DNA of 21,973 bases, taken from positions 562,522-584,494 of the forward strand of contig BCKE01000017.1 of the NCBI GenBank assembly GCA_001600495.1. The letters are read 5' to 3'. The stretch is from Pilasporangium apinafurcum. Lineage: Eukaryota > Oomycota > Peronosporomycetes > Pythiales > Pythiaceae. How positions within the stretch are numbered: position 1 is the first letter of the stretch; each line of letters opens with the position of its first letter. A model generated the notes under the pieces. The model saw only the letters and a list, made by a program, of their open reading frames with translations, ran no database searches and was not told the origin of the DNA. Below, in pieces: positions 1-8,733 of this stretch. Position numbers and translations under genes: made by a program.

Positions 1-326
1 CCTCAATCCACGTTTGTAGGCAAATTTAACCGGATTTTTTAGATTGCCAACCACCTACGTATTTTAGTCTGATTGATTCAGAGACTGCGTGTTAAAACAA
101 TAATTCAGTTGCTAATTTTCCTCCAAAAGAGTAAGTCTCTTTCGATTTTCCTCTTTCTTTTCCTCTTGATTGACGACGTCCGTCACCAATCAATTGCGCT
201 TCCTCACTGCACAACAGTGTACGCCAGTAAAAGAATTACCCTTTTACAAGCTTGAACAAAGTTTAGACCAGCTGTTATACGTCTTCTCCCACTCAACAAT
301 CAGCTCTTGATGGGGATGAGACGTTG
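1..326. other. No gene recognised
   Basis: AT-rich sequence upstream of the LINE relic. The open frames present are short and read as low-complexity Phe/Leu/Ser stretches. It may include more of the decayed retroelement, but no motif supports that. Confidence 0.4.
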
Positions 327-872
327 ATGGCATCCATTACTGAGGAAGCACTGTCTTCAATTGAATCGCTTCAATACACTAACGACTTCTACGAGGATCG
401 TGCAAATGCACTGGCTCCTGTCCTCAGCGGCACCTGTAATCAAATCGAAGACAAGGAAATATCATCATCATTTTTGGAAGACTTTGCTATGCCGAATCAG
501 AAAAAATAGGCGACTCCATGAACGCCACAAACTATCGGTCCATCATGCTTCTCCAGTCCAATTATAACATTTTCGTCAAAATTCCAGAAATGTGATTGCA
601 GAATGATTTATCCTCTATTATTGGTGAACAACAATAGGCTTTGTGTGAATACGGCAAATGGAGAAATTTTTCTTCATTATGCTCGCAGTTTACACCAACC
701 ACCGGCAAACGATATGCAATGCCTGGATAAGTTGTCAAGAATCGTGGTGCTCGACTTCAAGAAAGCGTATAACATGTTTGAGCATATGTTCCTCCTCCTA
801 GTATTGCCAATCTGGCTTTTCGATCCACTTGTGTGGCTAATTGGTCATATTCACGAACATCCTCATTGGTAG
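327..872 (+). pseudogene. Decayed L1-like LINE reverse transcriptase fragment
   Basis: Three successive pieces on the plus strand line up in the order expected of an L1-type reverse transcriptase. Bases 327-509 read ITEEALSSIESL, then a DFYED..LAPVLSG..NQI stretch, then SSFLEDFAMPNQKK. These resemble the usual 'lTeeEi..ai..l', 'FYk...eLapvL...fN.il' and 'p.sf.ea.i.liPKk' blocks. Bases 518-594 read NATNYRSIMLLQSNYNIF, the 'NYRPItLLn.dYKIf' block. Bases 750-773 read LDFKKAYN, the palm motif A whose first Asp is catalytic; the usual final Asp is Asn here. The pieces lie in different frames with stops at 507-509 and near 592, so the copy is dead and truncated at both ends. No YADD box, endonuclease or poly-A tail was seen. 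Family assignment rests on motif order only. Confidence 0.75.
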
Positions 873-886
873 CATGCATCGAGATC

Positions 887-1386
887 GCTGTCTGGATTAG
901 CATCTCCAAGCAACTACATGACTGTGATTAGGTACTCAATGCAGCCTTGTCTTCTTGTACAAATTATCCTTTTGATCAATATCTGCTACACAGCTCACCT
1001 AGAGCAGTACCTCAATCACTGTCGCATGACCTTCGCTAGCGGCAATATGCAAAGTCGTTTTGTCATTAGCGTCCGTGTCGCTTATGATGAGCATTCTGTT
1101 AGCCGATATCGCTTGAACAACCAGCCCTTAGCAGCATCTCTATCATACCCATGTGTCCTTATTCAGCAGTGACGTACACAACTGCCTTTTGGCTAAGTGA
1201 CTCCATATTGATAATACAGGCTGCAAGCATCACCATATTTTGTACCGTCATGGCGTTGACAGTCTCTACCGTCTCAAATATCGTAGGTGTTCGGTCTTTG
1301 GAGCTCATATCAGTAAAGCGCTTACAATTATCGCCGCGAGGCGTGTTCTCCGCATTTCCATATCTTCTTCTTTTCCACTTCCGGGG
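887..1386 (-). pseudogene. Decayed ankyrin-repeat gene fragment
   Basis: The reverse strand contains ankyrin-repeat signatures broken by stops and frame changes. Read from 1386 downwards, one frame gives AVVYVTAE, a stop, then GHMGMIEMLLRAGCSSDI, which matches the 'GH..iv.lLl.aGas.d' half of an ankyrin repeat. A second frame, entered near 1098, gives DTDANDKTTLHIAASEGHA followed by TVIEVLL, a nearly perfect 'D..g.TpLHiAa..Gh..vv..LL' unit, then a stop at 999-1001. DIDQKDNLYKKTRLH follows at the start of a third unit. At least three in-frame stops make a functional product unlikely unless several introns are hidden here, and no convincing splice sites were found. Ankyrin proteins mediate protein-protein contacts; nothing indicates this copy's former partner. 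Confidence 0.65.
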
Positions 1387-1677
1387 ATGACTTGGCTTGT
1401 TGCGATATGATGAAAGTTACCAAAGAGAAAGCATGAAAAGAAGAAATTGGTGTGTAAAAGAATTCAGCAGACTATGGGACCCAATTATATCTCGGATGAT
1501 ATGGGCGATCGATTGTGGGAAGGCGAACGTTCATTAATTTGTGGAATTTGACAAACCCATACAATTAGAAGCGATTTTGTTTAACAACACGAATCTCTAC
1601 TTCAAACGTATCATCATTGGGGAAGTTTGACGGGTTGGAGCTGCGGTGTTTAAACCCTTTATTATATGACGCTGCTA

Positions 1678-2228
1678 CTACAGAATCCCTTCTTCTGTTA
1701 ATCGCTGAATGATCAACTTTTCCACGTACGCAAATAATTCTGGGACGTGGTCTGGCAACTGGCACGAGACAAAGCACTGCCGTTGTGTACGTCTCGCAAG
1801 CCGCTGCGCGATTTGGTGTTCCTCCATCTCCGGAGCACCAACGATAGACGTGATGAGCGGCATGGGGCTGTATCGAGTGGTGATCGCTGTCGACATGGTA
1901 CTATACATCCAGTAATGCATGATAAACGAAAAAATGCACATACAAAGTCAAACTCCAATCGAATATGTATGTTGAGGTGCAAATTGAGGAGCTACGCACG
2001 GCATACGCGGCTTGTCGTTGCCCGATCCCATCCAGACAAAGACAGCATTCGCTAACAGCCAGATCTGCACCAGATACGTCTGGTCTAGTAGTGAACCAGC
2101 CATATCAATCACACGTAACTGCCCTTTTTCACCCAAATCTATACAGTTAGTTGCCAACACAACCATTAAACAAGTTGACACCACAAAGAAGATCGTTTGA
2201 TGCAGTATTTACCGGGATTTAGTTGCAT
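1678..2228 (-). CDS. PSMG4-like proteasome assembly chaperone 4 (three exons)
   Basis: Proposed coding exons on the minus strand are 2228-2213, 2138-2007 and 1886-1678, giving about 118 residues; human PSMG4 has 123. Introns are 74 and 120 bases, GTAAAT..TATAG and GTATGC..GACAG, and phases agree (1 and 1). The protein starts MQLNPDLGEKG. It continues with an AGSLLDQTYLVQIWLLANAV helix block and VFVWMG, matching the PSMG4 'lWeqlv..v..L.DSlFLWvG' core. The last exon carries ITSIVG, then AQRLARRTQRQCFVSCQLP and FAYVEKLIIQRL, matching the family's 'LAqRLArKTnkQvFVSyNL' and 'f.llVE.rI..E' blocks. PSMG3-PSMG4 helps assemble the alpha-ring of the 20S proteasome in the cytosol. It is divergent from the next gene across 415 bases. 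The tiny first exon is the least certain part; the 3-prime two exons are strong. Confidence 0.8.
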
Positions 2229-2643
2229 ATTTTGCAGATCCTGGACTACTTCTGCGTCTACAATCCATGCAAATAGGTTTAGTTGTCATTAGTTGTCTGG
2301 AAATAGTCGTTCCTGATGCTTTATAGCAGCGCACGTTCTCCCGTTCTACCTGCTGTCACTGTTTGCTCCGCCATCTTTGGTTGTGTTTTATGGTCGTTCC
2401 GCCAAAATTCCTGATTCTCTACCACTGATTGGCTAAAATTGCGTGTGTCTTGGGATGTTTACACTGATACAAGTACGTAATAACCTTTCTCATACGAGCA
2501 ATAGCAAGATACATAGGAATAAACTCAATCTATCGCACTTCAATGTGACGGTTGATGTTCACTCTCGCATCAATCAACGCTTGCGCACGAAATCATTTCT
2601 CAACTTTTGTTTGAACTGAAAGGAAAAGTAGACCAGCCAAAAG
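2229..2643. promoter_or_regulatory. Shared divergent promoter region
   Basis: This 415-base gap separates the start codons of the PSMG4-like gene (minus) and the OCIA-like gene (plus). It contains no credible coding frame. An inverted CCAAT box (ATTGG) lies at 2428-2432 and an initiator-like element at 2593-2609. Assigning promoter function is inference from the head-to-head layout. Confidence 0.5.
2593..2609 (+). promoter_or_regulatory. Possible oomycete initiator-like start site
   Basis: TCATTTCTCAACTTTTG lies 35-51 bases upstream of the ATG at 2644. It resembles the oomycete initiator core (roughly TCATTYYNCAWTTT), with one deviation after the CAA, followed by a T-rich flank. Position and sequence fit a transcription start, but the match is by eye. 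Confidence 0.4.
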
Positions 2644-3664
2644 ATGTCGGATGTATTTGGCCACCCGGTGGAAGACGTTCCGGGTCACTACAAAGCAGAT
2701 CCGAAGCAGCTAAAGAAAGACACAAAGCGAGCCATTCGCCTTGTACTGCACCAGATGGATCGCCGCATGCGCTTTAATTCGTAAATGGCTACAGTTTTTT
2801 TCAGCATATACATCTTTAACTGTTGTACACTTTAGTTGTATCATTTGATATTCTGTTGCGTAGACCTGAGGAGCTCAAGGTAATGGAGGAGAATATGAAG
2901 ATCGCGCGGAACCAATCTTTGTTGGGAATGTTTGCTGGAGGTGGAGCCACAGCTCTCGGTAAACGAGTGATGGAATGCTGGGTATCTGACATTAGCTGTT
3001 TTAATGTTACAACTGATACTCAGCTATGCTTCTATGTCGTTTTCAGCGTGGCGCTGGGTAGTTGGCAAGCCAAACACCTTCTTTGCGGCTGCATGTAAGT
3101 GATGCTACACATATGCTCGATCATATTGAGGAAAACTTACGTGTTAGGTGGATGGATCCGATGACGGTGAAAGCCGGTGCGTTGGTTGGCATGACAATTG
3201 GAATGTTTAGCGTGCGTAGCAAGCTCTTCCTCGATCTGCTCACAATTCCGAAAGATCGGTCGCCGTTTGCGTGTGAAGCAACCCAAATGTAAGCGCTCCA
3301 CTCCTAGAAGTCACTTTTTCGCCTATATATTACGTTGCTAATTTGTAATCTAAAAGATTGGAGAAGGAAATGCCACAAAGCGTTATCCTTAAGGAAATTC
3401 GGTACCGCCAACGGCTCCTGTACCCTTCGCGCGATATTAGGTAAACCCATCTCTCATCGGATCGGCAAAATCTACTTGACGATTGTGTTTAATACATACT
3501 CTAGTGAGGGAAGATTTATCGAAACGGAACCACCGTCAGCCAACTCATTCGCCGATTTTTCTAACGGGATGCGAAATGATTCACTCCACCAACGCAATCA
3601 ACGATGGTGTCAGCAAAATGATGATGGATCTGGTTGGAGTGATGGCGATCGAGCGAATGGGTAA
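2644..3664 (+). CDS. OCIA-domain-like two-pass membrane protein (six exons)
   Basis: Exons proposed at 2644-2780, 2864-2958, 3047-3094, 3174-3288, 3357-3440 and 3505-3664 give 212 residues. Introns are 83, 88, 79, 68 and 64 bases, all GT-AG, and all phases close. The N-terminus is soluble and charged. Two small-residue-rich hydrophobic helices follow, about residues 64-82 (SLLGMFAGGGATALG) and 90-108 (ASGALVGMTIGMFSV). After the second helix comes SKLFLDLLTIPKDRSPFACE. Helix pair plus 'K.FL.L..SP...' tail resembles the OCIA domain of OCIAD1/2, which act in mitochondrial and endosomal membranes and in complex III assembly. The C-terminal 50 residues are polar and probably disordered. The intron-3 acceptor at 3172-3173 was preferred over the AG at 3146-3147 because only the former keeps the frame. 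The gene structure is more certain than the family. Confidence 0.65.
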
Positions 3665-3988
3665 AATGATAAAGACACTGTGGATGCAACTAACCCACCA
3701 AGGCCATCGATGACATGGGACGACATTTGATGTGGTTGCCGCTCGCCCTAAAGTTATCAATAACCCGCAGACCTCGGTATCGAGAAGCTTGGCTAATTTG
3801 TGCAACCAATCAGATCCATTCGACAAGATTTTGTTAACTCAATCAGTAATAGCTACATTTGATCTAAATATCGTAAATGGCAAAATATATTCATATCCTA
3901 AATTTTAAAATGGGTACATTTGATTCACATCGATGACCCAGCGATCTGGGCTTGAAAAATCCCATTTTGCCACAGCATATGGAAGCAC
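3665..3988. other. No gene recognised
   Basis: 3-prime flank of the OCIA-like gene. It is AT-rich after 3840 and has no supported coding frame. It presumably contains the polyadenylation region of the upstream gene. Confidence 0.4.
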
Positions 3989-4147
3989 ATGGGGAAAATG
4001 CGTAACGCCTTCCTCTACACGAGCTTGGGCAGTATAATATTTGTGTTAACTACTTTTATGGATGAGGACAAGGTGAACTGTAAATACACCTCGAAGTTAC
4101 GACATTTGCTGCGTCTGTTGCCAATCGGCAGCGAAAAAAAGAAGTAA
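3989..4147 (+). CDS. Possible small single-pass membrane protein (52 aa)
   Basis: An ATG at 3989 opens a 52-residue frame ending in TAA at 4145-4147. The peptide starts MGKMRNAFLYTSLGSIIFVL, forming one hydrophobic segment at about residues 6-23. An acidic turn (MDEDK) follows, then a basic tail with a Leu-rich amphipathic stretch (KLRHLLRLLPIG) ending SEKKK. This layout is seen in small inner-mitochondrial-membrane assembly factors and subunits, but no family was recognised. The in-frame stop upstream at 3953 limits extension unless an upstream exon exists. It could be a chance frame. Confidence 0.3.
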   Translation: MGKMRNAFLYTSLGSIIFVLTTFMDEDKVNCKYTSKLRHLLRLLPIGSEKKK

Positions 4148-4366
4148 ATACGCTGAACGAAAGCATTTTTAAGCTTCTGGACTGATGATTGATACCAGAT
4201 TTAATTTTTAAATATCCACACGCATACACATCCACATGGAAATTTCAAGTGATCATGTATTATACATGCGTTGAGTAAAAGATGCAACCACGCCATGAAA
4301 ATGAAATTTATGTTACGCTGTTGTACATGTTGGGATACAAAGAAGAGGTCAATGTAGCCACCCTAT

Positions 4367-4903
4367 TTAAGGAGGCGACGAATCATGGCATCCAATGCCC
4401 CCATACTTGGTTGCCTTGCAGCCAGGGCACCACTCGACGCCAAAGAACATTGAAACATCATACTCGGTTGTATTCGTCTTGATCTCGCCAAGCCGATCCA
4501 TCAAATGGCGATATTTTAACACTTTTTTTGCGACTTGAGCACTCGTAGTGCGGGCGTCAGGGTCTCGCTGCAAGGAATCTATGAGTCCTTGCGCATTTCG
4601 ACAAAAATGCGCACGAATATCCTCGTCTTGGCAGCGAAAGCGTACGCGCGGCAGCGGTAACTCCATTGGATTGATATGCGTTCCACGAGAGCCATTGACT
4701 TGCAGCATTGTTTGTTGCTGTGGTGGAGCAACTGAATGATTGGATACTTGCCACGGTCCATAGTTTATTTCGCCATCACTGGAATGATCAGTTAAGCGAT
4801 TGCGACGGAGCAAACTGGTAGTTGCTTCCTCCTGTTGCGAGCGATGGAGATCATCAGCGTAGCGGCAGGTCGAACGATTGGTACATATGCATGCCCGAGC
4901 CAT
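4367..4903 (-). CDS. Hypothetical 178-residue protein
   Basis: An uninterrupted minus-strand frame starts with ATG at 4903 and ends in TAA at 4367. The N-terminus is Cys-rich (MARACICTNRSTC). A Gln/Glu/Arg-rich linker follows, then a polar segment with GPWQVSNHS and PPQQQ. The C-terminal half looks helical (AHFCRNAQGLIDSLQRD, then SAQVAKKVLKYRHLMDRL). It ends with an aromatic and Cys-containing piece, FFGVEWCPGCKATKYGG, whose CPGC resembles half of a zinc knuckle. No signal peptide or membrane span is visible. The length and composition favour a real gene over the antisense frames, but no family was recognised. Confidence 0.5.
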   Translation of the reverse strand: MARACICTNRSTCRYADDLHRSQQEEATTSLLRRNRLTDHSSDGEINYGPWQVSNHSVAPPQQQTMLQVNGSRGTHINPMELPLPRVRFRCQDEDIRAHFCRNAQGLIDSLQRDPDARTTSAQVAKKVLKYRHLMDRLGEIKTNTTEYDVSMFFGVEWCPGCKATKYGGIGCHDSSPP

Positions 4904-5023
4904 AGTTCACACGAGACTCGGCACATGTAACAACTACTCTACCAGACCAAACACAGAAGTACCCGTTGTTGGGAAAATGCGAAAATGACAACATTGGCAC
5001 TCAACGATTTCCAGTGCGGAACA

Positions 5024-5673
5024 TCATGAAGCTTCGTTAAGATATACACCAGGAAGGGGCGATCCCATTTTAAAATAGTATACAAAATGAGGGAAGCCAG
5101 GGGCGACTGAGCAATGGATATTTAGGGTGGCGGTGCTGTTTTGTGGAAAGTTACTAAGGGTCAGTAGCGATGTTGACTTTCTGAGGACAAACATGAACAG
5201 TTGATAAAACAAAAAATGCAACATCCAAACTTCGCCATGCAAAAACGCTCGGGTTGTGATTTGTATTGAGTGTCCCCTCGTCTCCCTAACATGACAATAT
5301 GTTCGTTAGCAAATATGAAATGTCGCATCGAAAGCCTGTCACATCAACGGCGGGATGCTTGCATAAGAAGGGCCATCGCCACCATTGTTCATGTTATTAC
5401 TTGCGACATGGGCTAGAGAGTCATGTAAGAGCAAGATGTTTTGCTTGACATGATTTGGTAAACCTAAGATGAATTGGTGTTGGATGACTTTGGAAACGAA
5501 AGGCGTCGCTTCGCTTTGTCGACCATCAATAATGTAAAAGTACCATGTAGGACCAATCCATCATAGGGATTGAAAACATGCATCAGATTATTCCATTTGA
5601 AGGCTGCTAGCTCAGGCAGTTGGCTTTGCCCACATGCAGTTGCGTAGCACGGAGGATGCCAAACAACTTTCAA
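5024..5673 (-). other. Broken coding-like sequence, origin unknown
   Basis: Read on the minus strand, one frame from about 5570 down to 5350 gives a protein-like run, including TPFVSKVIQHQFILGLPNH and QNILLLHDSLAHVASNN, ending in a stop just after PPLM. Further down, 5242-5024 gives another run including NIHCSVAPGFPHFVYYFKMG. The runs are separated by stops and no splice pattern joins them. The composition looks like former coding sequence, perhaps a mobile element, but no diagnostic motif (RT, integrase or DDE) was seen. Confidence 0.3.
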
Positions 5674-6362
5674 TCTCTCATAACTGATATTCTAGCCGTA
5701 CTACTTGTACCGAGCATGCAACACAACTTTCCGCAGATTGTTGTCAAACTGCCCTTGTTATCTGCGGCAATTCCTTTTGCGTGTTCAAGATGTGCGTTTA
5801 CACTTAAATTCTACTGTTGACTAACACATAGTTTCTGCTTAATGGCACCTGAGAATCGGGTGGGCGAAACAAATCCTACCAATCTTTTGACGTCCGCGAA
5901 CACTTTGGGTCTATTTCCATTAAGAGATCTTTTTTTCGCTCGCTTGAAAAACAGCCTCATAGAGAGCATTTCTGAAGGTCAGCTAGTCTTGATAGCCTTG
6001 TGGCTCAAGCACGTTTTTTTGCTTGTTTCGGTTATTTCAGTACAATATAAAAATGCAATCACTTTGAACTTGTACTCCATCAAACTCTGGTTCTGTCAAC
6101 GCTCGATATCTAAGACTGCAATCCAATAAAGTTGAGTATAGCTACGAAACTACTGTAGCTCTCCAATCCGCCTTTCTATTGGAATTTGGAACCTGAAATC
6201 TTCATGAATGACGAACGCGATCTAATTTTTTCTTTGGCGCAGCAAAGAAGGCGAAACCCATCTTTCTAACAGATGCATCCCCGACTGCACCATGTTGGTC
6301 TACCACAATGATAGTAATGAAGTCCACCGACCAAAAATGGCACATCCGTTTTCACAAAAAAC
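5674..6362. other. No gene recognised
   Basis: The longest frame here, 5842-6129 on the plus strand (95 residues, starting MAPENRVGETNP), becomes hydrophobic and Leu/Ile-rich with no motif. It is within the length expected by chance in AT-rich DNA. Confidence 0.4.
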
Positions 6363-6939
6363 TCACAAATGTGTTAGGCATATTGATAATTTGCCAAAAT
6401 TTTCGCTTGCTATTTGCCAACTGTAAGACAAAAATGATATTTGTAGTATCAATTTAGGAAGCATAAAAATAATTCCAAATTTCAAGCTCTGTCTAATCAT
6501 TGGGCCACATCGTGGAGATGTGGCCCAATCAGAGGCAAATTTAGTGTTGAACTTGAGTAAAAGAATTTGCAAGCAAAAATCTAGATTTAGCACATCTCCG
6601 CTCTTCCAAGATCTCAGAAATGCCCTCTCTCTTCTTATGGCTCCCTCATACTGCTCTCTTTTCTCTGCTGCCTTCTGCACTATGCAGCCCAATGTGCATT
6701 GGCAATGCTTGCTGTCGTGGCGTTTAGACAAGAAGTACCTGGATGACCACGCTACGTCGAAATGGAGCTTAGGATTGTAGTCGCACCTGTGATATATATC
6801 TTCAGGTTAAGCCATGTAAAGATCAGACCGGTGCTATGAACTGGGGCACGCAATGAGACCTTTTGTGTTTAACAAATACTCACGCCAGGAGTTACACAAG
6901 TAGAACTCGAAACAGTACGATTCCTTCATTCTCGCCCAT
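6363..6939 (-). CDS. Candidate two-exon gene, function unknown
   Basis: ATG at 6939 starts a 44-base exon (6939-6896) encoding MGENEGIVLFRVLL. A 109-base GTAACT..CACAG intron (6895-6787) joins it in phase to VCDYNPKLHFDVAWSSRYFL. That is followed by a Cys/His and then Glu/Arg-rich helical segment (HCQCTLGCIV; AEKREQYEGAIRRERAFL). The frame runs on to a stop at 6363, but the last 90 residues are low-quality and span a perfect hairpin. The real 3-prime end may therefore be another intron or the locus may be degenerate. A possible later acceptor (GTCTTACAG) lies near 6423. No family recognised. Confidence 0.28.
6499..6529. repeat. Perfect 13-bp inverted repeat with 5-nt loop
   Basis: ATTGGGCCACATC at 6499-6511 is followed by a 5-base spacer and its exact reverse complement at 6517-6529. 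Pairing stops at a C-C mismatch outside the arms. It could fold as a stable hairpin in either strand. No poly-T tail or transposon end was identified next to it. Confidence 0.85.
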
Positions 6940-7209
6940 TATTCATGCAACTCCAATTGAAAAGTGGGGTGAAAATTTATTCGTACGGCAGTTTATTATC
7001 ATAACGTTATAATACTAGTAATTGCACATGGTCGCTGGCAAACGCTGGAGAGGAATATGACCCACCCCATCATACAACAAAGATAGAATAAAAAGAAGGG
7101 TGAAGAACGAGAATAGCAACACGTCTTTCCTCGACTTCTCCACAAATAAAAAAATGCGGCAAGCGATAATCGACGAGCGTTTTGGTCCGCTTGTTCGAGC
7201 ATTTTCAGT

Positions 7210-7902
7210 CTAGATCCATTCGCTCTTAGTGCCGTTTTTCACGCCGAGCAGCAAAGGTTTTGACTCGATCTCTGGGATTCGAAATCGACCATCACTTGGG
7301 TGCAACGCATGTTCCAGCGTGTGAATGGCTTCTTCGTAGAGCTGTGTGGCATGGCTCATACGTCGACTGACTTCCTGTGAGAACGCTGGTTCATCTGCTT
7401 GATTATCTTCCAACACGCCATCGAGATCATCGACAGTATGTACGGATTCGTTGTCGTCGTCGTCATCGCCACTATTATTTTGCGGCTCGTTGTTTTCTTT
7501 GTTGGCTTCATCCTTGTTATCAGCACTCTCATCGAGTATCTCTACCTTTTCTTCTTCATATTCACCTGCCATACGTTTTTGCTGTGCCTCTAGCAATGTA
7601 TCTCTTGACTGCCTCTTCATTTCGAGCAATTGTTGCCGTAAAAAGCTCTGTTGCCGCACAGGTTTCTGTCGGGACCCATCCTGATTATTTGATTGGCTTG
7701 CAGTCACTGCGCTGATGTGTCGAGTTGGTCGCTGCTGTTGCTGCCTTCGTAGTCGATCGGCCTGTGCGGTTTCCTCGTCTTGGTCACGGATGTATTGAGT
7801 TTTCTTGGAGAATTTCTTGAAGAACCAGGACGTGGCCTTCTTGTTTGCTTCTTGTTTTTGCCGGTCCAAATAGGAGGAAGAGGATTGTGAAGCGGAAAAC
7901 AT
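7210..7902 (-). CDS. Coiled-coil, acidic-linker protein of unknown function
   Basis: A single-exon frame of 230 residues from ATG at 7902 (MFSASQSSSSYLDRQKQEAN) to TAG at 7210. An upstream near-start is not an ATG, so 7902 was chosen. Residues 12-35 are basic and aromatic (SWFFKKFSKK). Residues 38-120 are rich in Gln/Arg/Glu with heptad-like spacing (RQQSFLRQQLLEMKRQ, LLEAQQKRMAGEYEEEK), likely a coiled coil. Residues 120-170 form an acidic, Asn-rich linker including five consecutive Asp. Residues 175-200 are a second amphipathic helix (RMSHATQLYEEAIHTLEHAL). No signal peptide or membrane span. Codon use and composition look like a genuine conserved oomycete gene, but no named family was recognised; a cytoplasmic scaffold role is only a guess. 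Confidence 0.7.
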   Translation of the reverse strand: MFSASQSSSSYLDRQKQEANKKATSWFFKKFSKKTQYIRDQDEETAQADRLRRQQQQRPTRHISAVTASQSNNQDGSRQKPVRQQSFLRQQLLEMKRQSRDTLLEAQQKRMAGEYEEEKVEILDESADNKDEANKENNEPQNNSGDDDDDNESVHTVDDLDGVLEDNQADEPAFSQEVSRRMSHATQLYEEAIHTLEHALHPSDGRFRIPEIESKPLLLGVKNGTKSEWI

Positions 7903-8733
7903 GATTGATTTGAGTTTCAATCAACTAACTCAGTGCTAGGAGCTATGTTGGTATTGGAGCTGCTCGTCAATTCGAAAGCGTATACTGACTTTTATAATGA
8001 CCGGCGGCCACACGACCACACACACACGCACAACCACACGGACACACGCACACACACACGTCCACACGCACGTTGCACACAAGTGTGGCTTTCGAGTTTT
8101 TCGTTGTGGTTGCAAACGCAAGCGGAAAGACTGTGGATGGGGCGATGGGTTTGTACTCACACACCTGCACACAGCCACGCGGAGGAGGAAGAAACAACAG
8201 AGTTTCGTTATGCCCGCGGAAAAATGCTGGACGGAAGTCGCGCGCATCCAGGGGAAGGAAGTCATTTTCTATCCACTATCTTTAATCTATTGTAGATGGA
8301 CGGGGTGAATTTAATTGTCAGGTCGTGGGGCCCACGTCCCGTTTTTGTCTCGCTTGGGTGGGTTTGTACTGCAAAGAACTTCATAAATTATGAGATACGC
8401 TTCCATGCAAAGCGGAGTGTAAAAAAACACATAAACAGAGCACGAAAGTGTGTGAGCTAACGATACGTAAGTCGCATTTTTTCGAATTTCGGCTCCAACA
8501 TATGTGCGTGTTGTTCCTTTTTCCATCAACAGCCATCACCAACTACAAGGAGCCGTTAGAAGAAACAACGGCACGTAGTCCTATGACGTATGATCGGTAT
8601 ATATCGTTTTTACTCACTAACTACTCTGGTACACCGTGGTCACCTTACGCATTCGTGGTGCTTGTCTATACAAAAGCACACAATCATCACTTTATGCATG
8701 TCTATTATCGCTTTTCACTTTTGTGTACTATAT
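7903..8733. other. Intergenic region with CA microsatellite
   Basis: Upstream flank of the coiled-coil gene and downstream flank of the methyltransferase. Apart from the CA-rich repeat at 8009-8081, no coding frame has protein-like composition; the open frames around 8000-8300 are products of the CA repeat. Confidence 0.5.
8009..8081. repeat. CA-rich microsatellite (imperfect)
   Basis: About 73 bases of imperfect (CA)n interrupted by CG, GA and CC units (for example ACCACACACACACGCACAAC). It lies about 110 bases upstream of the coiled-coil gene's start, so length variation could affect that promoter, which is inference. Confidence 0.9.

Noticed and set aside
1709-2200. Several plus-strand frames over the PSMG4-like gene
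   Set aside because: Shadows of the minus-strand exons, which carry recognisable family motifs.
3148-3154. Intron-3 acceptor GTTAG at 3146-3147 in the OCIA-like gene
   Set aside because: It makes a 53-base intron and leads to a stop within a few codons. The AG at 3172-3173 gives a 79-base intron and keeps the frame.
6999-7202. 67-residue minus-strand frame just downstream of the coiled-coil gene
   Set aside because: Located in the expected 3-prime untranslated region, with irregular Cys/Phe-rich composition and no motif.
7377-7715. Plus-strand frames opposite the coiled-coil gene
   Set aside because: Antisense of Asp/Glu/Gln-rich codons; the Ser/Leu/Val-rich product has no features.
7936-8308. 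Frames of about 100 residues on both strands around 8.0-8.3 kb (His/Thr- or Cys/Val-rich)
   Set aside because: They are translations of the CA/GT microsatellite and flank, without a start context or motif.
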